This document shows positions 14,933-24,320 of a stretch of DNA of 64,000 bases, in pieces. The first letter of the stretch is position 1. Each line of letters opens with the position of its first letter. This DNA is from Emticicia aquatilis (GTDB lineage Bacteria > Bacteroidota > Bacteroidia > Cytophagales > Spirosomataceae): positions 248,001 through 312,000 of the forward strand of contig NZ_BMKK01000005.1 of assembly GCF_014644295.1 (NCBI RefSeq). The letters run 5' to 3'. A model generated the notes under the pieces. It saw nothing but the letters and a program-made list of their open reading frames with translations, was not told the origin of the DNA and ran no database searches. The position numbers were made by a program, and so were the translations under genes.

Positions 14933-17083
14933 ATGCCCCATTATTCTTCAACAATGCAAAAACTATTCAGAAAACTATACTTGAAATCTATTCGGGTCTT
15001 ATTAGTTTTTTTTGTATCATTTTTCCTTTTCTCAAATACAGAAAACATTGGCATAAATGATTGGCCAAGTTATAATGGTGGCGATAACTGTAATCATTAC
15101 TCAGCACTCACACAAATTACACCTGAGAATATTTCGTCCTTGAAATTGGCTTGGGTTTACAGTTCGGGTGGAGCCGATACTATAAAAAATACTACTCAAA
15201 TCCAATGTAATCCATTAATTATCAAAGGTATTCTTTATGGTGTTTCGGCTGGCTCACAAGCATTTGCCATAGATGCTGCATCGGGTAAAGAAATATGGAA
15301 AACCGACTTGAAAGATAATACTTTCAGTATGACCAGCCGAGGTGTTAGCTACTGGACTGATGGGCGTGATGAAAGAATATTCTTTGGTTACGGAGCTTTT
15401 CTCTACGCCTTGAATGCCAAAAATGGGCAGCCGATTTTATCGTTTGGTGCGAAGGGAAAAATCCATCTAATTGACGGAATTAAACGCCCAGGTGCCGACG
15501 AATACGTAGTTTTGAATACACCACCCGCAATCTATAAAAATACGTTGATTGTAGGCATGAGAGTGTCGGAGAGTGCAACTGCTTTACTCGGAGATATTAG
15601 GGCTTTTGATGCACGAACAGGAAAAAAACTTTGGACATTTCATACGATTCCACGCCCCAATGAGTTTGGTTACAAGACATGGGAGAAAGATAATTATAAA
15701 AATTTAGGCGGAGCTAATAACTGGATGGGAATGGCTATCGACCAAAAACGGGGTATTGTATATGCTCCAACTGGCTCGGCAGCGTTTGATTTTTACGGTG
15801 GTAATAGAAAAGGTGATAATCTTTTTGCTAATTGTTTGTTGGCTTTAGATGCCAATACTGGCAAAAGACTTTGGCATTTTCAGACGGTACATCACGACAT
15901 CTGGGACAGAGATATTCCTGCTCCACCAAATTTATTTACAATCACACAAAATGGAAAAAAAGTTGATGTTGTGTCGGTGCTAAGTAAGCAAGGGTTCACT
16001 TTTGTATTTGACCGAGTAAGTGGTAAACCTATTTTTCCTATCGAAGAGCGTGTGGTTGTAGCCTCTACTATCAAAGGAGAGCACACATCTCCTACACAAC
16101 CGTTTCCAGTTTTACCCGAACCGTTTACCCGACAAAGCTTTACTGTCAATGATATAAACCCATTTGCATCGAACAAAGAACAAATAGTTGCACAAGTGAA
16201 AGAGGCATCTACGGGTCAAGCATTTATTCCATTAGGTAAAAATCGAACTATTTTCTTTCCTGGAACCGATGGCGGAGCTCAATGGGGTGGTGCAGCGGTT
16301 GATGAAAATGGTATCATGTATGTTCCTGCTAAAGAAAACCCTGTGTACAGTTCATTAGTCGATGTACCTCCAACTAATAATAGCCAATCAAATTCTTCTG
16401 GCAAAAAACTCTATCAAACGCATTGTATGGCTTGTCATGGAGTCAATCGTGAAGGCAACGAAGATGGAACATTTCCTTCACTCCAAAACATTGAAACAAA
16501 ATATAATGAAACGGCCATACTACAACTCATATCAAAAGGCCGTGGACGTATGCCTGCCCTAACTCATATCAAAGCCGAAGAAAGCAAGGCAATTATCCAG
16601 TTTTTATTCGGCAAAGATGCCTACATAAAAACAGTCAATAAGTCGAACCTTTCAGAAAGTCCATATAAAATTACAGGTTATAATCGCTGGTACGATAGTA
16701 ACGGTTATCCTATAAGTACGCCACCTTGGGGAACACTCACAGCCATCAATATGAACAATGGTAAGCGTATTTGGCAAATTCCACTGGGAGAATATCCAGA
16801 ACTCACAGCGAAGGGGATTCCTGTAACTGGCACAGATAACTACGGAGGGCCAGCCGTTACGGCAGGAGGCATGCTATTCATTGCAGCTACAAAAGACCAT
16901 CAATTTAGGGCTATTGATCGAAAAACAGGTAAAATACTTTGGCAAGTAACACTACCAGCGGCGGGCTATGCTTCGCCAAGTGTTTATGCCGTTGGAGGAA
17001 AGCAATATGTGGTAATTGCATGTGGCGGTGGTAAATTGAAGACCCAATCAGGTGATAAATATTTGGCTTTTGCATTACCTTAA
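14933..17083 (+). CDS. PQQ-dependent dehydrogenase with internal cytochrome c domain
   Basis: A quinoprotein of about 716 residues with an eight-bladed propeller. A signal/anchor segment near the N-terminus (IRVLLVFFVSFFLF) directs it to the periplasm. Propeller repeats end in the usual Gly-Lys-x-x-W pattern (GKEIWK, GKKLW, GKRLWHF, GKILWQV). A c-type cytochrome domain with CMACHG (near residue 500) is inserted between propeller repeats, so electrons can pass to haem inside one chain. This arrangement is known in Bacteroidota PQQ dehydrogenases of the glucose/quinate/alcohol class; the substrate is not certain. I chose ATG 14933; ATG 14954 is equally good, and an in-frame TTG at 14912 is less likely. 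The CcmF gene downstream would supply haem attachment. No PQQ synthesis genes are visible. Confidence 0.88.
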   Translation: MPHYSSTMQKLFRKLYLKSIRVLLVFFVSFFLFSNTENIGINDWPSYNGGDNCNHYSALTQITPENISSLKLAWVYSSGGADTIKNTTQIQCNPLIIKGILYGVSAGSQAFAIDAASGKEIWKTDLKDNTFSMTSRGVSYWTDGRDERIFFGYGAFLYALNAKNGQPILSFGAKGKIHLIDGIKRPGADEYVVLNTPPAIYKNTLIVGMRVSESATALLGDIRAFDARTGKKLWTFHTIPRPNEFGYKTWEKDNYKNLGGANNWMGMAIDQKRGIVYAPTGSAAFDFYGGNRKGDNLFANCLLALDANTGKRLWHFQTVHHDIWDRDIPAPPNLFTITQNGKKVDVVSVLSKQGFTFVFDRVSGKPIFPIEERVVVASTIKGEHTSPTQPFPVLPEPFTRQSFTVNDINPFASNKEQIVAQVKEASTGQAFIPLGKNRTIFFPGTDGGAQWGGAAVDENGIMYVPAKENPVYSSLVDVPPTNNSQSNSSGKKLYQTHCMACHGVNREGNEDGTFPSLQNIETKYNETAILQLISKGRGRMPALTHIKAEESKAIIQFLFGKDAYIKTVNKSNLSESPYKITGYNRWYDSNGYPISTPPWGTLTAINMNNGKRIWQIPLGEYPELTAKGIPVTGTDNYGGPAVTAGGMLFIAATKDHQFRAIDRKTGKILWQVTLPAAGYASPSVYAVGGKQYVVIACGGGKLKTQSGDKYLAFALP

Positions 17084-17818
17084 TCAAAACTCAAACTTTC
17101 CGTCTTTTGCAGTTTTGTTGATGATTCTGAAAATTTCCTTTTTACCTTTCAGAGAAATTCTGCGGGAAACTTCAACGGCTGAAGTAAAGTAGGCGATTTT
17201 AGTAAAAAGTTCGCCCTGCCCGAAAAAGTCTTTTTGGGTGTTTAGTTCGTTCAGTGGAATCGGAACTGGACTTAAATAACTTAGTTCGGTTCGATAATCA
17301 ATGTAGCGTTGGATAGAATCTTGGCTACTCACGAAACGATAATCAAGCATCAGAGCCAAACCTTCATCAAACCAAGTCGGAATTTCTTGCTTGGTTTTCC
17401 ACCAACCCAGTTTGGTCATTAGTTCGTCGTGACACATTTCGTGAGCAATTACATCAACATTCAGGCCATCTTGATTCAGAATTATCCACGAACCAAGAGG
17501 TGTTCCGATACTAAAACCCGCACCTTCGGTGGTTTTGGCGTATTTTTGGTAGGTATTTAAGTTTTTACAGAAAATAATTTTTGCTTGTCCGTTTTTACTT
17601 CCCCAGAAGGTTTTTAGACGTTTTTCGGCACTTTCTACATATTTTAATAATGAATCTTGCTGTTTTTTAGTAGTCTTTTCTTCGACAAAAATATTAGGTT
17701 TTATTTCTTGAAAACTATCGTATTCTACGAAGAAACACCGCAAGAACTGTGGAAAAAGCCATGCGAACAAAAATACAAATACAATTATTAGATATATGGT
17801 TAGTTTAAATATCTTCAT
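17084..17818 (-). CDS. Putative membrane-anchored zincin (HExxH peptidase-like)
   Basis: About 244 residues. ATG 17818 begins MKIFKL and an N-terminal membrane segment (IYLIIVFVFLFAWLF). A soluble domain follows with HEMCH (near residues 124-128), fitting a gluzincin HExxH site, and WFDEGLA about 25 residues later, which could give the third zinc ligand; this resembles the peptidase MA-like group. The mention of an exact family is uncertain. The stop codon abuts the stop of the convergent quinoprotein gene with no gap, so the two mRNAs overlap at their 3' ends. An in-frame upstream extension of 14 residues is possible but lacks a signal-like start. Confidence 0.7.
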   Translation of the reverse strand: MKIFKLTIYLIIVFVFLFAWLFPQFLRCFFVEYDSFQEIKPNIFVEEKTTKKQQDSLLKYVESAEKRLKTFWGSKNGQAKIIFCKNLNTYQKYAKTTEGAGFSIGTPLGSWIILNQDGLNVDVIAHEMCHDELMTKLGWWKTKQEIPTWFDEGLALMLDYRFVSSQDSIQRYIDYRTELSYLSPVPIPLNELNTQKDFFGQGELFTKIAYFTSAVEVSRRISLKGKKEIFRIINKTAKDGKFEF

Positions 17819-17881
17819 TTCGTTTTCTCTTTTTTCCAGCGAACAGGATGTTCGCCCCACAGATGTAACAAAACCTGTATC

Positions 17882-17922
17882 TGCGAAGTTATGTTATTCA
17901 GCGTTTATAACGTAACTTCGCA
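17882..17922. promoter_or_regulatory. 15-bp inverted repeat in a divergent promoter region
   Basis: TGCGAAGTTATGTTA (17882-17896) and TAACGTAACTTCGCA (17908-17922) form an inverted repeat with one G-T pair and an 11-nt spacer. It lies between the zincin gene and the small membrane protein gene, 40 nt before the latter's ATG. It could be an operator or a 5'-leader hairpin; a terminator is also possible because T-rich DNA follows. Confidence 0.45.
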
Positions 17923-17962
17923 CAAAATTTTTAATCACCTTACTTTTAGATAAACAACAAAT

Positions 17963-18400
17963 ATGTACTCAATCATCCAACCAATTCACTCATATTTAGC
18001 TTTTGCAGCACTTGCGTTATTGGCAGCAGCTACTATCAACGGAATTATCGGCTCAACAAGCGAGAAAAGTTTTGAAGGTTCGCACCTCAAAATCAATAAG
18101 TTTGCTTTGATAGCCACGCATACAATGTTTTTGTTGGGCTTAATCTTATTATTTGTCTCACCTGGAGCTCAAGCTGCCTTTTCTGACATGAAATTGACAA
18201 TGAAAGATAGTATTTTGAGAAAAGCCTACATTGAGCATCCTACAACTAATATTATTGCGGTAGCTTTGGTTACAATCGGAAATGCTCGTGTGAAACGTGC
18301 CGTAGGTAATGGTCGCAAATTTAAGCAAACAGCTATTTTCTTTGGTTTAGCTTTAGTTTTGATTCTTAGTCGTATTCCTTGGTCAACTTGGTTAGGTTGA
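17963..18400 (+). CDS. Four-helix membrane protein, conserved Bacteroidota family
   Basis: A 145-residue protein with about four membrane helices (near residues 10-28, 45-66, 93-112, 122-140). Conserved features include His at IQPIHSY, His at IATHTMF and EHPTTNIIAV, which places a His near each helix end and is suggestive of haem or quinone binding; such proteins are sometimes labelled cytochrome B-like in databases (recalled, not checked). It has no CxxCH. The gene lies 144 nt upstream of ccmF on the same strand, which supports a role in respiratory membrane function. The exact role is unknown. Confidence 0.75.
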   Translation: MYSIIQPIHSYLAFAALALLAAATINGIIGSTSEKSFEGSHLKINKFALIATHTMFLLGLILLFVSPGAQAAFSDMKLTMKDSILRKAYIEHPTTNIIAVALVTIGNARVKRAVGNGRKFKQTAIFFGLALVLILSRIPWSTWLG

Positions 18401-18544
18401 TACTTTTTTAGTCCACGGTTTACAGTCGATAGTCCACAGTGGGGACTTCAGAGTTTTGGGTGTTTACTATCTTCAGTACAAACTAAACATAATTAATTTT
18501 CGGGGTAAAGTCACTTTGATTTTATACCCGATACAATATTTATC

Positions 18545-21085
18545 ATGTTAAGACCATACGTTGGAAATATCGGACATATTTCCGTGATTATATCTTTTGT
18601 AGCTGCCATCGTTTCGACTTATGCTTACTGGCAAGCTACTCGTCCACAAATTTTAAAAGATAAGCAAGTAACCGACCAATGGCTCAAATTTGCTCGTGGA
18701 GCATTTTATGTACATACTTTAGCCATTTTTGCTATTTGTGCTTCTTTATTAAGCATTATTTTCAATCATTATTTTGAGTATCACTACGCTTGGGACAACT
18801 CTTCGTGGAGTTTGCCTTTTGGTTATGCCATTTCGTGTTTTTGGCAAGACCAAGAAGGTAGCTTTTTGCTATGGATGTTCTGGAATGTTGTTTTGGGTGT
18901 TTTGTTAATCAATACTACGCTTCGCAAAACTCGTAATGCAGGAATTGAAGCTCCAACAATGACGATTTTTGCGTTAGTACAAGTTTTCTTGGCCTCGATG
19001 ATTTTGGGTGTGGTACTTTGGGGCGATTTTAAGATTGGAAGTTCGCCGTTTTTGACTTTGAAAGAATCAATGCCGAATATTCCGATTTGGAAAACCAATC
19101 CAAGTTTCGTTCCGAAAGATGGTAACGGCCTAAATCCTTTACTCCAAAACTATTGGATGGTTATTCACCCTCCTACCCTATTTTTGGGTTTTGCGATGAC
19201 ACTCGTACCTTTTGCGTTTTGTATTGCAGGACTTTGGAAAAAACAATATACTGAGTGGATTAAGCCCTCATTGCCGTGGACTTTGACAGCAGCGGTTGTA
19301 TTGGGAACAGGAATCATGATGGGTGGAATTTGGGCTTACGAAACGCTCAACTTTGGTGGATATTGGAACTGGGACCCCGTTGAAAACGCAGTTTACGTGC
19401 CGTGGTTGGTATTGGTGGGAAGTTTTCATACGATGCTTTTGGCTCGTAAGAGTAGTACGGCTTTGAAATACACCATTATTTTGGTAATTGCTCAGTTTAT
19501 TCTGATTATCTACTCGACCTTCTTGGCTCGCAGTGGTATTCTTGGAAATGCGTCGGTACACTCATTTACTGACTTGGGACTTTCGGGGCAATTATTGATT
19601 TACTTACTGACTTTCATTGTTGTTTCGATTGTACTTTCGGCTATTCGTTGGAAGTTCTTACCACAAGACAACGAAGAGGTTTCTACATTTTCACGTGAGT
19701 TTTGGGTATTTTCGGGTGTGCTAATGCTATGTTTGGCGGCTTTTCAAGTGATTGTTACGACTTCGATTCCTGTGTATAATAAAGTAGGTGAAATCTTTGG
19801 TGCAAAACTCAACATGGCCTTGCCAACCAATCAGGTAGAACACTTTACGCAGTTTCAGATGTGGTTCTTTGTGCTGATTACTGCACTTACGGGCGTTGCA
19901 CAGTTTTTCTGGTGGAAGCGTGTGCAAAAAGACAGCCTCAACAAATTAATCAACCCACTCGTTATCAGCCTTTTAGCTTCGGCTTTGATTATAACATTTG
20001 GCAAAGTTAATAACTGGAAATATATCATATTACTAACAGCAGCCGTATTTAGTGTTGCAGCCAATGGCAGTATTTTGTTGGATATTCTGAAAGGAAAATT
20101 TAAAGTTGCTGGTGGAGCAATAACGCACATTGGTTTGGCCGTAATGCTTATCGGCATCATGTTTTCATCGGGCTACTCAAAAGTAGTTTCATTGAATTTT
20201 TCGGGAGCAAAAATCTTTAAAAACGAAAGCGATAACAAAGAAAATGCTTTGTTGTGGCTAAACCGTCCAACCGAATTGAGCGACTTTTCGTTTACATATA
20301 AAGGTCAGTTTGTTGATGTACGTAATGCCCCAGGTTATATCGAGAAAAAATACGTTTGGCCAGTGCCAGGCAGTAATTACAAGGGAATTGCTCGTGCTGA
20401 TGTAGTTGATGGCGATAAAACGTATTTTAAACGTGGCGATACGCTCGAATACGAAGCAGAAAACACCTACTTCCAGATTGAGTATTCTGACAAAGACGGC
20501 AAGAAGTTTAATCTTTACCCACGTGTGCAAGACAACGAAAAAATGGGTACGGTGCTTTCGCCAGATATTAAGAAATTTTGGAACAAAGACATTTATGCGT
20601 TCGTTTCTGGCCCACCAGTTGCCGAAGATGAGCGTGATTGGAGTCGCCCAGAAGAATTTGCGGTAGCCGTTGGTGATACTTTCTTCATCAATGATTACGT
20701 AGCAATTCTTGAAAATGTAGAAGGAATCAGAGAAGTTGATGGTATGCAATTGGCCGAAGGCGATGCAGCGGCCCGTGCAACGGTAAAGATTCTCGACCGA
20801 AACGTAGCCATTACGATGCGTCCAGTTTTTGCGATTCGTAATCGTGAAGTTTGGAGCAAGCCCGAAGTAAATAACGAAATGGGGCTTCGCCTACAATTAT
20901 CAAAAATTGACCCTGTTTCGGGTAAATTTGCCTTTACTGCGAGCCGTGGTCAGCGAGAATTTATCGTACTGAAAGCCACCGAAAAACCTCATATCAATTT
21001 ACTTTGGATAGGATTTTTCATGATTATCGTGGGTATCACGCTGGCAGCCATACGCCGTTTTCAGATTGTAGATGCCGAAGGTTAA
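18545..21085 (+). CDS. ccmF: Cytochrome c biogenesis haem lyase (CcmF/CcsA type)
   Basis: An 846-residue polytopic protein of the haem-handling family. The WWD-type tryptophan-rich segment is GGYWNWDPVENAVYVPW (near residues 274-290), with conserved His nearby (HPPTLFLGF and HTMLLA) that bind haem in CcmF. About 14 membrane helices are split by a large periplasmic C-terminal domain (near residues 560-810) before the last helix. It attaches haem to apocytochromes c in the periplasm, fitting the cytochrome c domain of the quinoprotein upstream. Length is greater than E. coli CcmF, as usual for Bacteroidota forms. A strong terminator follows, so ccmF is the end of its transcript. Confidence 0.92.
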   Translation: MLRPYVGNIGHISVIISFVAAIVSTYAYWQATRPQILKDKQVTDQWLKFARGAFYVHTLAIFAICASLLSIIFNHYFEYHYAWDNSSWSLPFGYAISCFWQDQEGSFLLWMFWNVVLGVLLINTTLRKTRNAGIEAPTMTIFALVQVFLASMILGVVLWGDFKIGSSPFLTLKESMPNIPIWKTNPSFVPKDGNGLNPLLQNYWMVIHPPTLFLGFAMTLVPFAFCIAGLWKKQYTEWIKPSLPWTLTAAVVLGTGIMMGGIWAYETLNFGGYWNWDPVENAVYVPWLVLVGSFHTMLLARKSSTALKYTIILVIAQFILIIYSTFLARSGILGNASVHSFTDLGLSGQLLIYLLTFIVVSIVLSAIRWKFLPQDNEEVSTFSREFWVFSGVLMLCLAAFQVIVTTSIPVYNKVGEIFGAKLNMALPTNQVEHFTQFQMWFFVLITALTGVAQFFWWKRVQKDSLNKLINPLVISLLASALIITFGKVNNWKYIILLTAAVFSVAANGSILLDILKGKFKVAGGAITHIGLAVMLIGIMFSSGYSKVVSLNFSGAKIFKNESDNKENALLWLNRPTELSDFSFTYKGQFVDVRNAPGYIEKKYVWPVPGSNYKGIARADVVDGDKTYFKRGDTLEYEAENTYFQIEYSDKDGKKFNLYPRVQDNEKMGTVLSPDIKKFWNKDIYAFVSGPPVAEDERDWSRPEEFAVAVGDTFFINDYVAILENVEGIREVDGMQLAEGDAAARATVKILDRNVAITMRPVFAIRNREVWSKPEVNNEMGLRLQLSKIDPVSGKFAFTASRGQREFIVLKATEKPHINLLWIGFFMIIVGITLAAIRRFQIVDAEG

Positions 21086-21147
21086 ATTAGTGTATTGGTT
21101 ATTAGTTACTGGAAAATTTGGACATAAATAACCTTTAATATTTTGAT

Positions 21148-21189
21148 AAAAAGTCTCTTTTTGCTCTGTGCAGAAAGAGACTTTTTTTT
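21148..21189 (+). terminator. Rho-independent terminator after ccmF
   Basis: AAAAAGTCTCTTT pairs with AAAGAGACTTTTT across a loop of about 13 nt, and the right arm runs into eight T residues. It lies about 65 nt past the ccmF stop. Confidence 0.85.
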
Positions 21190-21350
21190 GTGGGACTCAT
21201 TCTTTCAAAAACTCTTCAAAAGACCTTATTTTGTACTTTTCTACGATTCGATTATATTTTTATTTTAATTCAAATTAAATTCTCCGCACTCGGCATTGTG
21301 GCATACTTTTTGGAAAAGGCTATACAGAAAATGATTAAGCGGAGACATTT

Positions 21351-22769
21351 ATGAATCTTTACATCAAAACACGTAACATCCTGATTCCATTCAACGCCAT
21401 AAAAAAGTTGATTTTATTGGCCTTCCTATGCTTTACCACGCAAGTTTTTGCTCAAGGTGAACGAGGAATAGATTTTATTAGAGGAACTTTTGAAAATGCC
21501 CAAAAACTTGCCAAGCAGCAAGGAAAGTTGGTATTTATTTCATACGAAAACTACGGCGGTAATAGTCGTTGGATGAATCAAAACGTTTTTCCAACCTCTG
21601 AAGTGGGTATTTTCTTTGCCGAAAATTTTGTGAGTCTGAAAATCAATTCAGAGTCGCTCAGAGATAAATCTGCTAATAGTGATTTCAAATATTATGGAGC
21701 ATCATCGGCTTATTTTTTCTTTACGGCCGATGGGGAGCTTATCTATAAATCTCATTTTGCATCAAATCCCAAAGATTTACTTTCTGACGCAAATCGTGCG
21801 ATTAGGGTGAGCGAAAACTTTCTTTCGTTAGATAAATTAGATAAGATGTTTCGCAAAGGCGAACAAAGTCCCGAAATGTTTTATCTCTACTCATTGAGAC
21901 GTTTGCAGGCTGTGAATGTGGGAAGCAACAAAGAACGTGAGAAAAACATCAAAGAACTCGACAAGGCAATCAGAGGCTATATTTTGGGTTTGGATAAGAA
22001 ATCATTGGCATCAGAACAAAACATGTTGCTTTTGTGCGAGTACCTCTACGAAACCAATAAAACTGCTGATGACGAATTGTTTAAGATAATGGTAGCGAAT
22101 TCGGAAAGTCTCAAAGGTTTCAACGAAGAAAATGCCATCGGGCTGCGTCAACGAGTGAGTCGTATTATTGACCGTTCATTTAATCAAGCAGTTCTAAACA
22201 AAAACGAAGAACTTATGAATAATGCCGTAGCTGCAATCTCGCCTTTTTGGTATGAGAGAAGCACACCACTCTACAATAAGGAAATGGTAATGGCCAGCTA
22301 CAAGATTGATTTCTATGAAGTTACCAAAAACTGGGACAGCTATAGCAGAGAAATAACTTCGTACCTCAATCGTATTGATGCCATTGACACAGAAGCATTG
22401 ACGAATCAGTCGGTAGCCGAATACAAAAAGTATGAAGATAAATTAAAGTTTACACCCGAAGAATGGACGATGCTTCGTGATGATATTTTTAATGGATATA
22501 ATGAAGAAGTTGCGTATCAATTACGCCTCTACGGCTGGAGATTTGCTCAAAATATCACCGACAAAGAACAACTTAAATTGCCTTTGAAGTGGTTGAGTAA
22601 ATCGCTCAGAATATCTGAAAACCCGATTGCGATGAAAACTTACTCGCAATTATTATACAAAGTTGGTCGTGAGCAAGAAGCAAAGAAATACGCTGAAGAT
22701 GCAGTGAAGGTAGCTAAAGGACAAGTAATAGCACGAGATTTTAGGGAGGAGGACTCGAAGAATAAGTGA
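21351..22769 (+). CDS. Exported thioredoxin-fold protein lacking the CxxC motif
   Basis: A 472-residue exported protein. The N-terminus holds a signal peptide (KLILLAFLCFTTQVFAQ, cleavage near residue 35). Residues 36-150 follow the pattern of a thioredoxin_7/DUF255-type domain (AQKLAKQQGKLVFIS, then NVFPTSEVGIFFAENFVSLKIN, and the strand GELIYKSHF), but the position of the redox CxxC reads YGGNSRW, so no disulfide chemistry is expected. Residues 150-472 are helical and end in TPR-like segments (LLYKVGREQEAKKYAEDAVK). It may be a periplasmic scaffold or chaperone. No neighbour reveals its partner; ccmF upstream is separated by a terminator. Confidence 0.7.
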   Translation: MNLYIKTRNILIPFNAIKKLILLAFLCFTTQVFAQGERGIDFIRGTFENAQKLAKQQGKLVFISYENYGGNSRWMNQNVFPTSEVGIFFAENFVSLKINSESLRDKSANSDFKYYGASSAYFFFTADGELIYKSHFASNPKDLLSDANRAIRVSENFLSLDKLDKMFRKGEQSPEMFYLYSLRRLQAVNVGSNKEREKNIKELDKAIRGYILGLDKKSLASEQNMLLLCEYLYETNKTADDELFKIMVANSESLKGFNEENAIGLRQRVSRIIDRSFNQAVLNKNEELMNNAVAAISPFWYERSTPLYNKEMVMASYKIDFYEVTKNWDSYSREITSYLNRIDAIDTEALTNQSVAEYKKYEDKLKFTPEEWTMLRDDIFNGYNEEVAYQLRLYGWRFAQNITDKEQLKLPLKWLSKSLRISENPIAMKTYSQLLYKVGREQEAKKYAEDAVKVAKGQVIARDFREEDSKNK

Positions 22770-22785
22770 TTTAAAGTAAAAGTGA

Positions 22786-22819
22786 AATTCTCCAATTTTT
22801 GATTAAAAATTGGAGAATT
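22786..22819. terminator. Bidirectional terminator between convergent genes
   Basis: A perfect 15-bp stem (AATTCTCCAATTTTT and complement) with loop GATT lies between the thioredoxin-fold gene and the RDD gene. A/T-rich arms serve both directions. Confidence 0.75.
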
Positions 22820-22853
22820 GTATATTAATCCTTCGGCTTGAGATTGAATTCTT

Positions 22854-23318
22854 TCATACCCTTTCAACAATAGTTTTAGCTAATCTATCCCCTAATCGTT
22901 GTGTTTTCTCCGAAATAATTGCTGAAATTATTGCAGCTAAACCTAATGTACAAACAAAATCCAATACTCCCCCAGTCCAACGAAGAAAAGCTTCTTTTGG
23001 CGTAATATCTAATCCAAGAAACTTTCTCACCTTAATACGACAAATAAATTTACCAACTGTAAATCCCTTGGTGATACTTTCCATTATTGGAACATATAAC
23101 ATACAAATAGGTAGGTAGTACCCCATTTCCTGAATACCATTGAAAAGACGGTCATAGGCCATTGAATTATTGCGATTTATCCAACTGTAAAATAAGCCAA
23201 AACCCCAATATAATAGTATTAAGTCTATCAAGCGTGCGAGGCTTCGTAGGAGTATCAAAAGGGGTTTATCTGTAGAATAACTTAACATTTTATTATAAAT
23301 AGTTACCGTTTTTTTCAA
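22854..23318 (-). CDS. RDD family membrane protein
   Basis: A 154-residue membrane protein. The Arg and Asp residues that name the family are in LARLIDLILL near the first helix; further helices lie near residues 68-85 (YLPICMLYVPIMES) and 120-140 (TGGVLDFVCTLGLAAI), and the family ending RLGDRLAKTIVV-like is present as RLGDRLAKTIVERV. RDD proteins are small inner-membrane proteins, some proposed as ion exchangers; the substrate is unknown. Its first ATG (23318) overlaps the WG-repeat gene by 26 nt; ATG 23288 just past that gene's stop is an alternative. It is the last gene of a three-gene minus-strand run. Confidence 0.85.
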   Translation of the reverse strand: MKKTVTIYNKMLSYSTDKPLLILLRSLARLIDLILLYWGFGLFYSWINRNNSMAYDRLFNGIQEMGYYLPICMLYVPIMESITKGFTVGKFICRIKVRKFLGLDITPKEAFLRWTGGVLDFVCTLGLAAIISAIISEKTQRLGDRLAKTIVERV

Positions 23319-24300
23319 AATATATTTGTTTTATACCTTGTTTACCTATAAATGTTCCGTCTTCACAAACTTTAATAGTATTAAATTTCAAGGGAACGAG
23401 TTCGTTTCCTATTTTATCTATCACACCCCATTTATCATTTATACAGACAGTAGCCAAACCATTTTTGAAGCAACTTACATAATCATAATATAGCGGAATA
23501 ACCTCTACACTCTGCTTATTAATAAATCCCCAATTTTTTGTCATACTTACAACAGCTAATCCTTCCGAAAAGTCTTCTACTATATCATAACATGCTGGCA
23601 CTACTAACTGAAATGCATCATTTATAAAACCATATTTTCCATTCAATTTTACTTTTGCCATTCCCTCACAAAAATGGTAAATATTGTGATAAATAAAAGG
23701 TAACACTTGCTTACCCACAGAGCTAAAAATGCCATAATACTTATCTTTCAAGATAGCTATTGATATTTGGTCTAAAGCTCTGATATTATCATATTCTATT
23801 GGTAAAATTACCTGATTATCATGGTTTAAAATACCCCATTTACTATTATTTCTAACAGCGTATAAAGCATTTGTCAGTTTTATGATTTCATCAAATTCTA
23901 TCGGTATTATTGTATCACCTAACTTATTAATGCAACCATACTGAATATTAAGCTTAACTATAGCCAAACCATTCTCAAACGATTCTACTTCATCGTAAAT
24001 AAGAGGAATTATCTCTTTTCCTTTAGCATCAATAAATCCCCATTTACCTAAATTCGAATCTGAATAACTATTTGATTGTGTTTGAATATGGTTCAAAGAA
24101 AAAATTGTCTTTTTCTTCTCTTTATACCCAATATTCACTGCCGCTAATCCTTCTGAGAAATCATAGGCATTTTCATAAATAGCTTCAGTAATATTATTTT
24201 CTTTGATGTCGATAAATCCCCACTTACCTTTTTCTTTTATAAGTGCAAAGCCATCTGAAATGCTACCTTTAAAATCCTCTACTTTTACCATATTTATCAA
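23293..24300 (-). CDS. WG-repeat protein
   Basis: A 335-residue protein made of about eight WG repeats of roughly 37 residues, each of the form KWGFID..G..IIP..YD....F..GLAVV. No signal peptide or enzyme motif is visible. WG repeats (KWG family) form beta-rich arrays that are common in Bacteroidota, often in proteins of unknown role; ligand or protein binding is likely. Repeat 3 (QYGCINKLG) has lost the Trp and repeat 5 reads YYGIFSSVG. It sits between the Sel1-type gene (20 nt upstream) and the RDD gene (overlapping), which suggests one operon. Confidence 0.85.
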   Translation of the reverse strand: MINMVKVEDFKGSISDGFALIKEKGKWGFIDIKENNITEAIYENAYDFSEGLAAVNIGYKEKKKTIFSLNHIQTQSNSYSDSNLGKWGFIDAKGKEIIPLIYDEVESFENGLAIVKLNIQYGCINKLGDTIIPIEFDEIIKLTNALYAVRNNSKWGILNHDNQVILPIEYDNIRALDQISIAILKDKYYGIFSSVGKQVLPFIYHNIYHFCEGMAKVKLNGKYGFINDAFQLVVPACYDIVEDFSEGLAVVSMTKNWGFINKQSVEVIPLYYDYVSCFKNGLATVCINDKWGVIDKIGNELVPLKFNTIKVCEDGTFIGKQGIKQIYFEKNGNYL

Positions 24301-24320
24301 AAAATAATTCCACGTTAATT

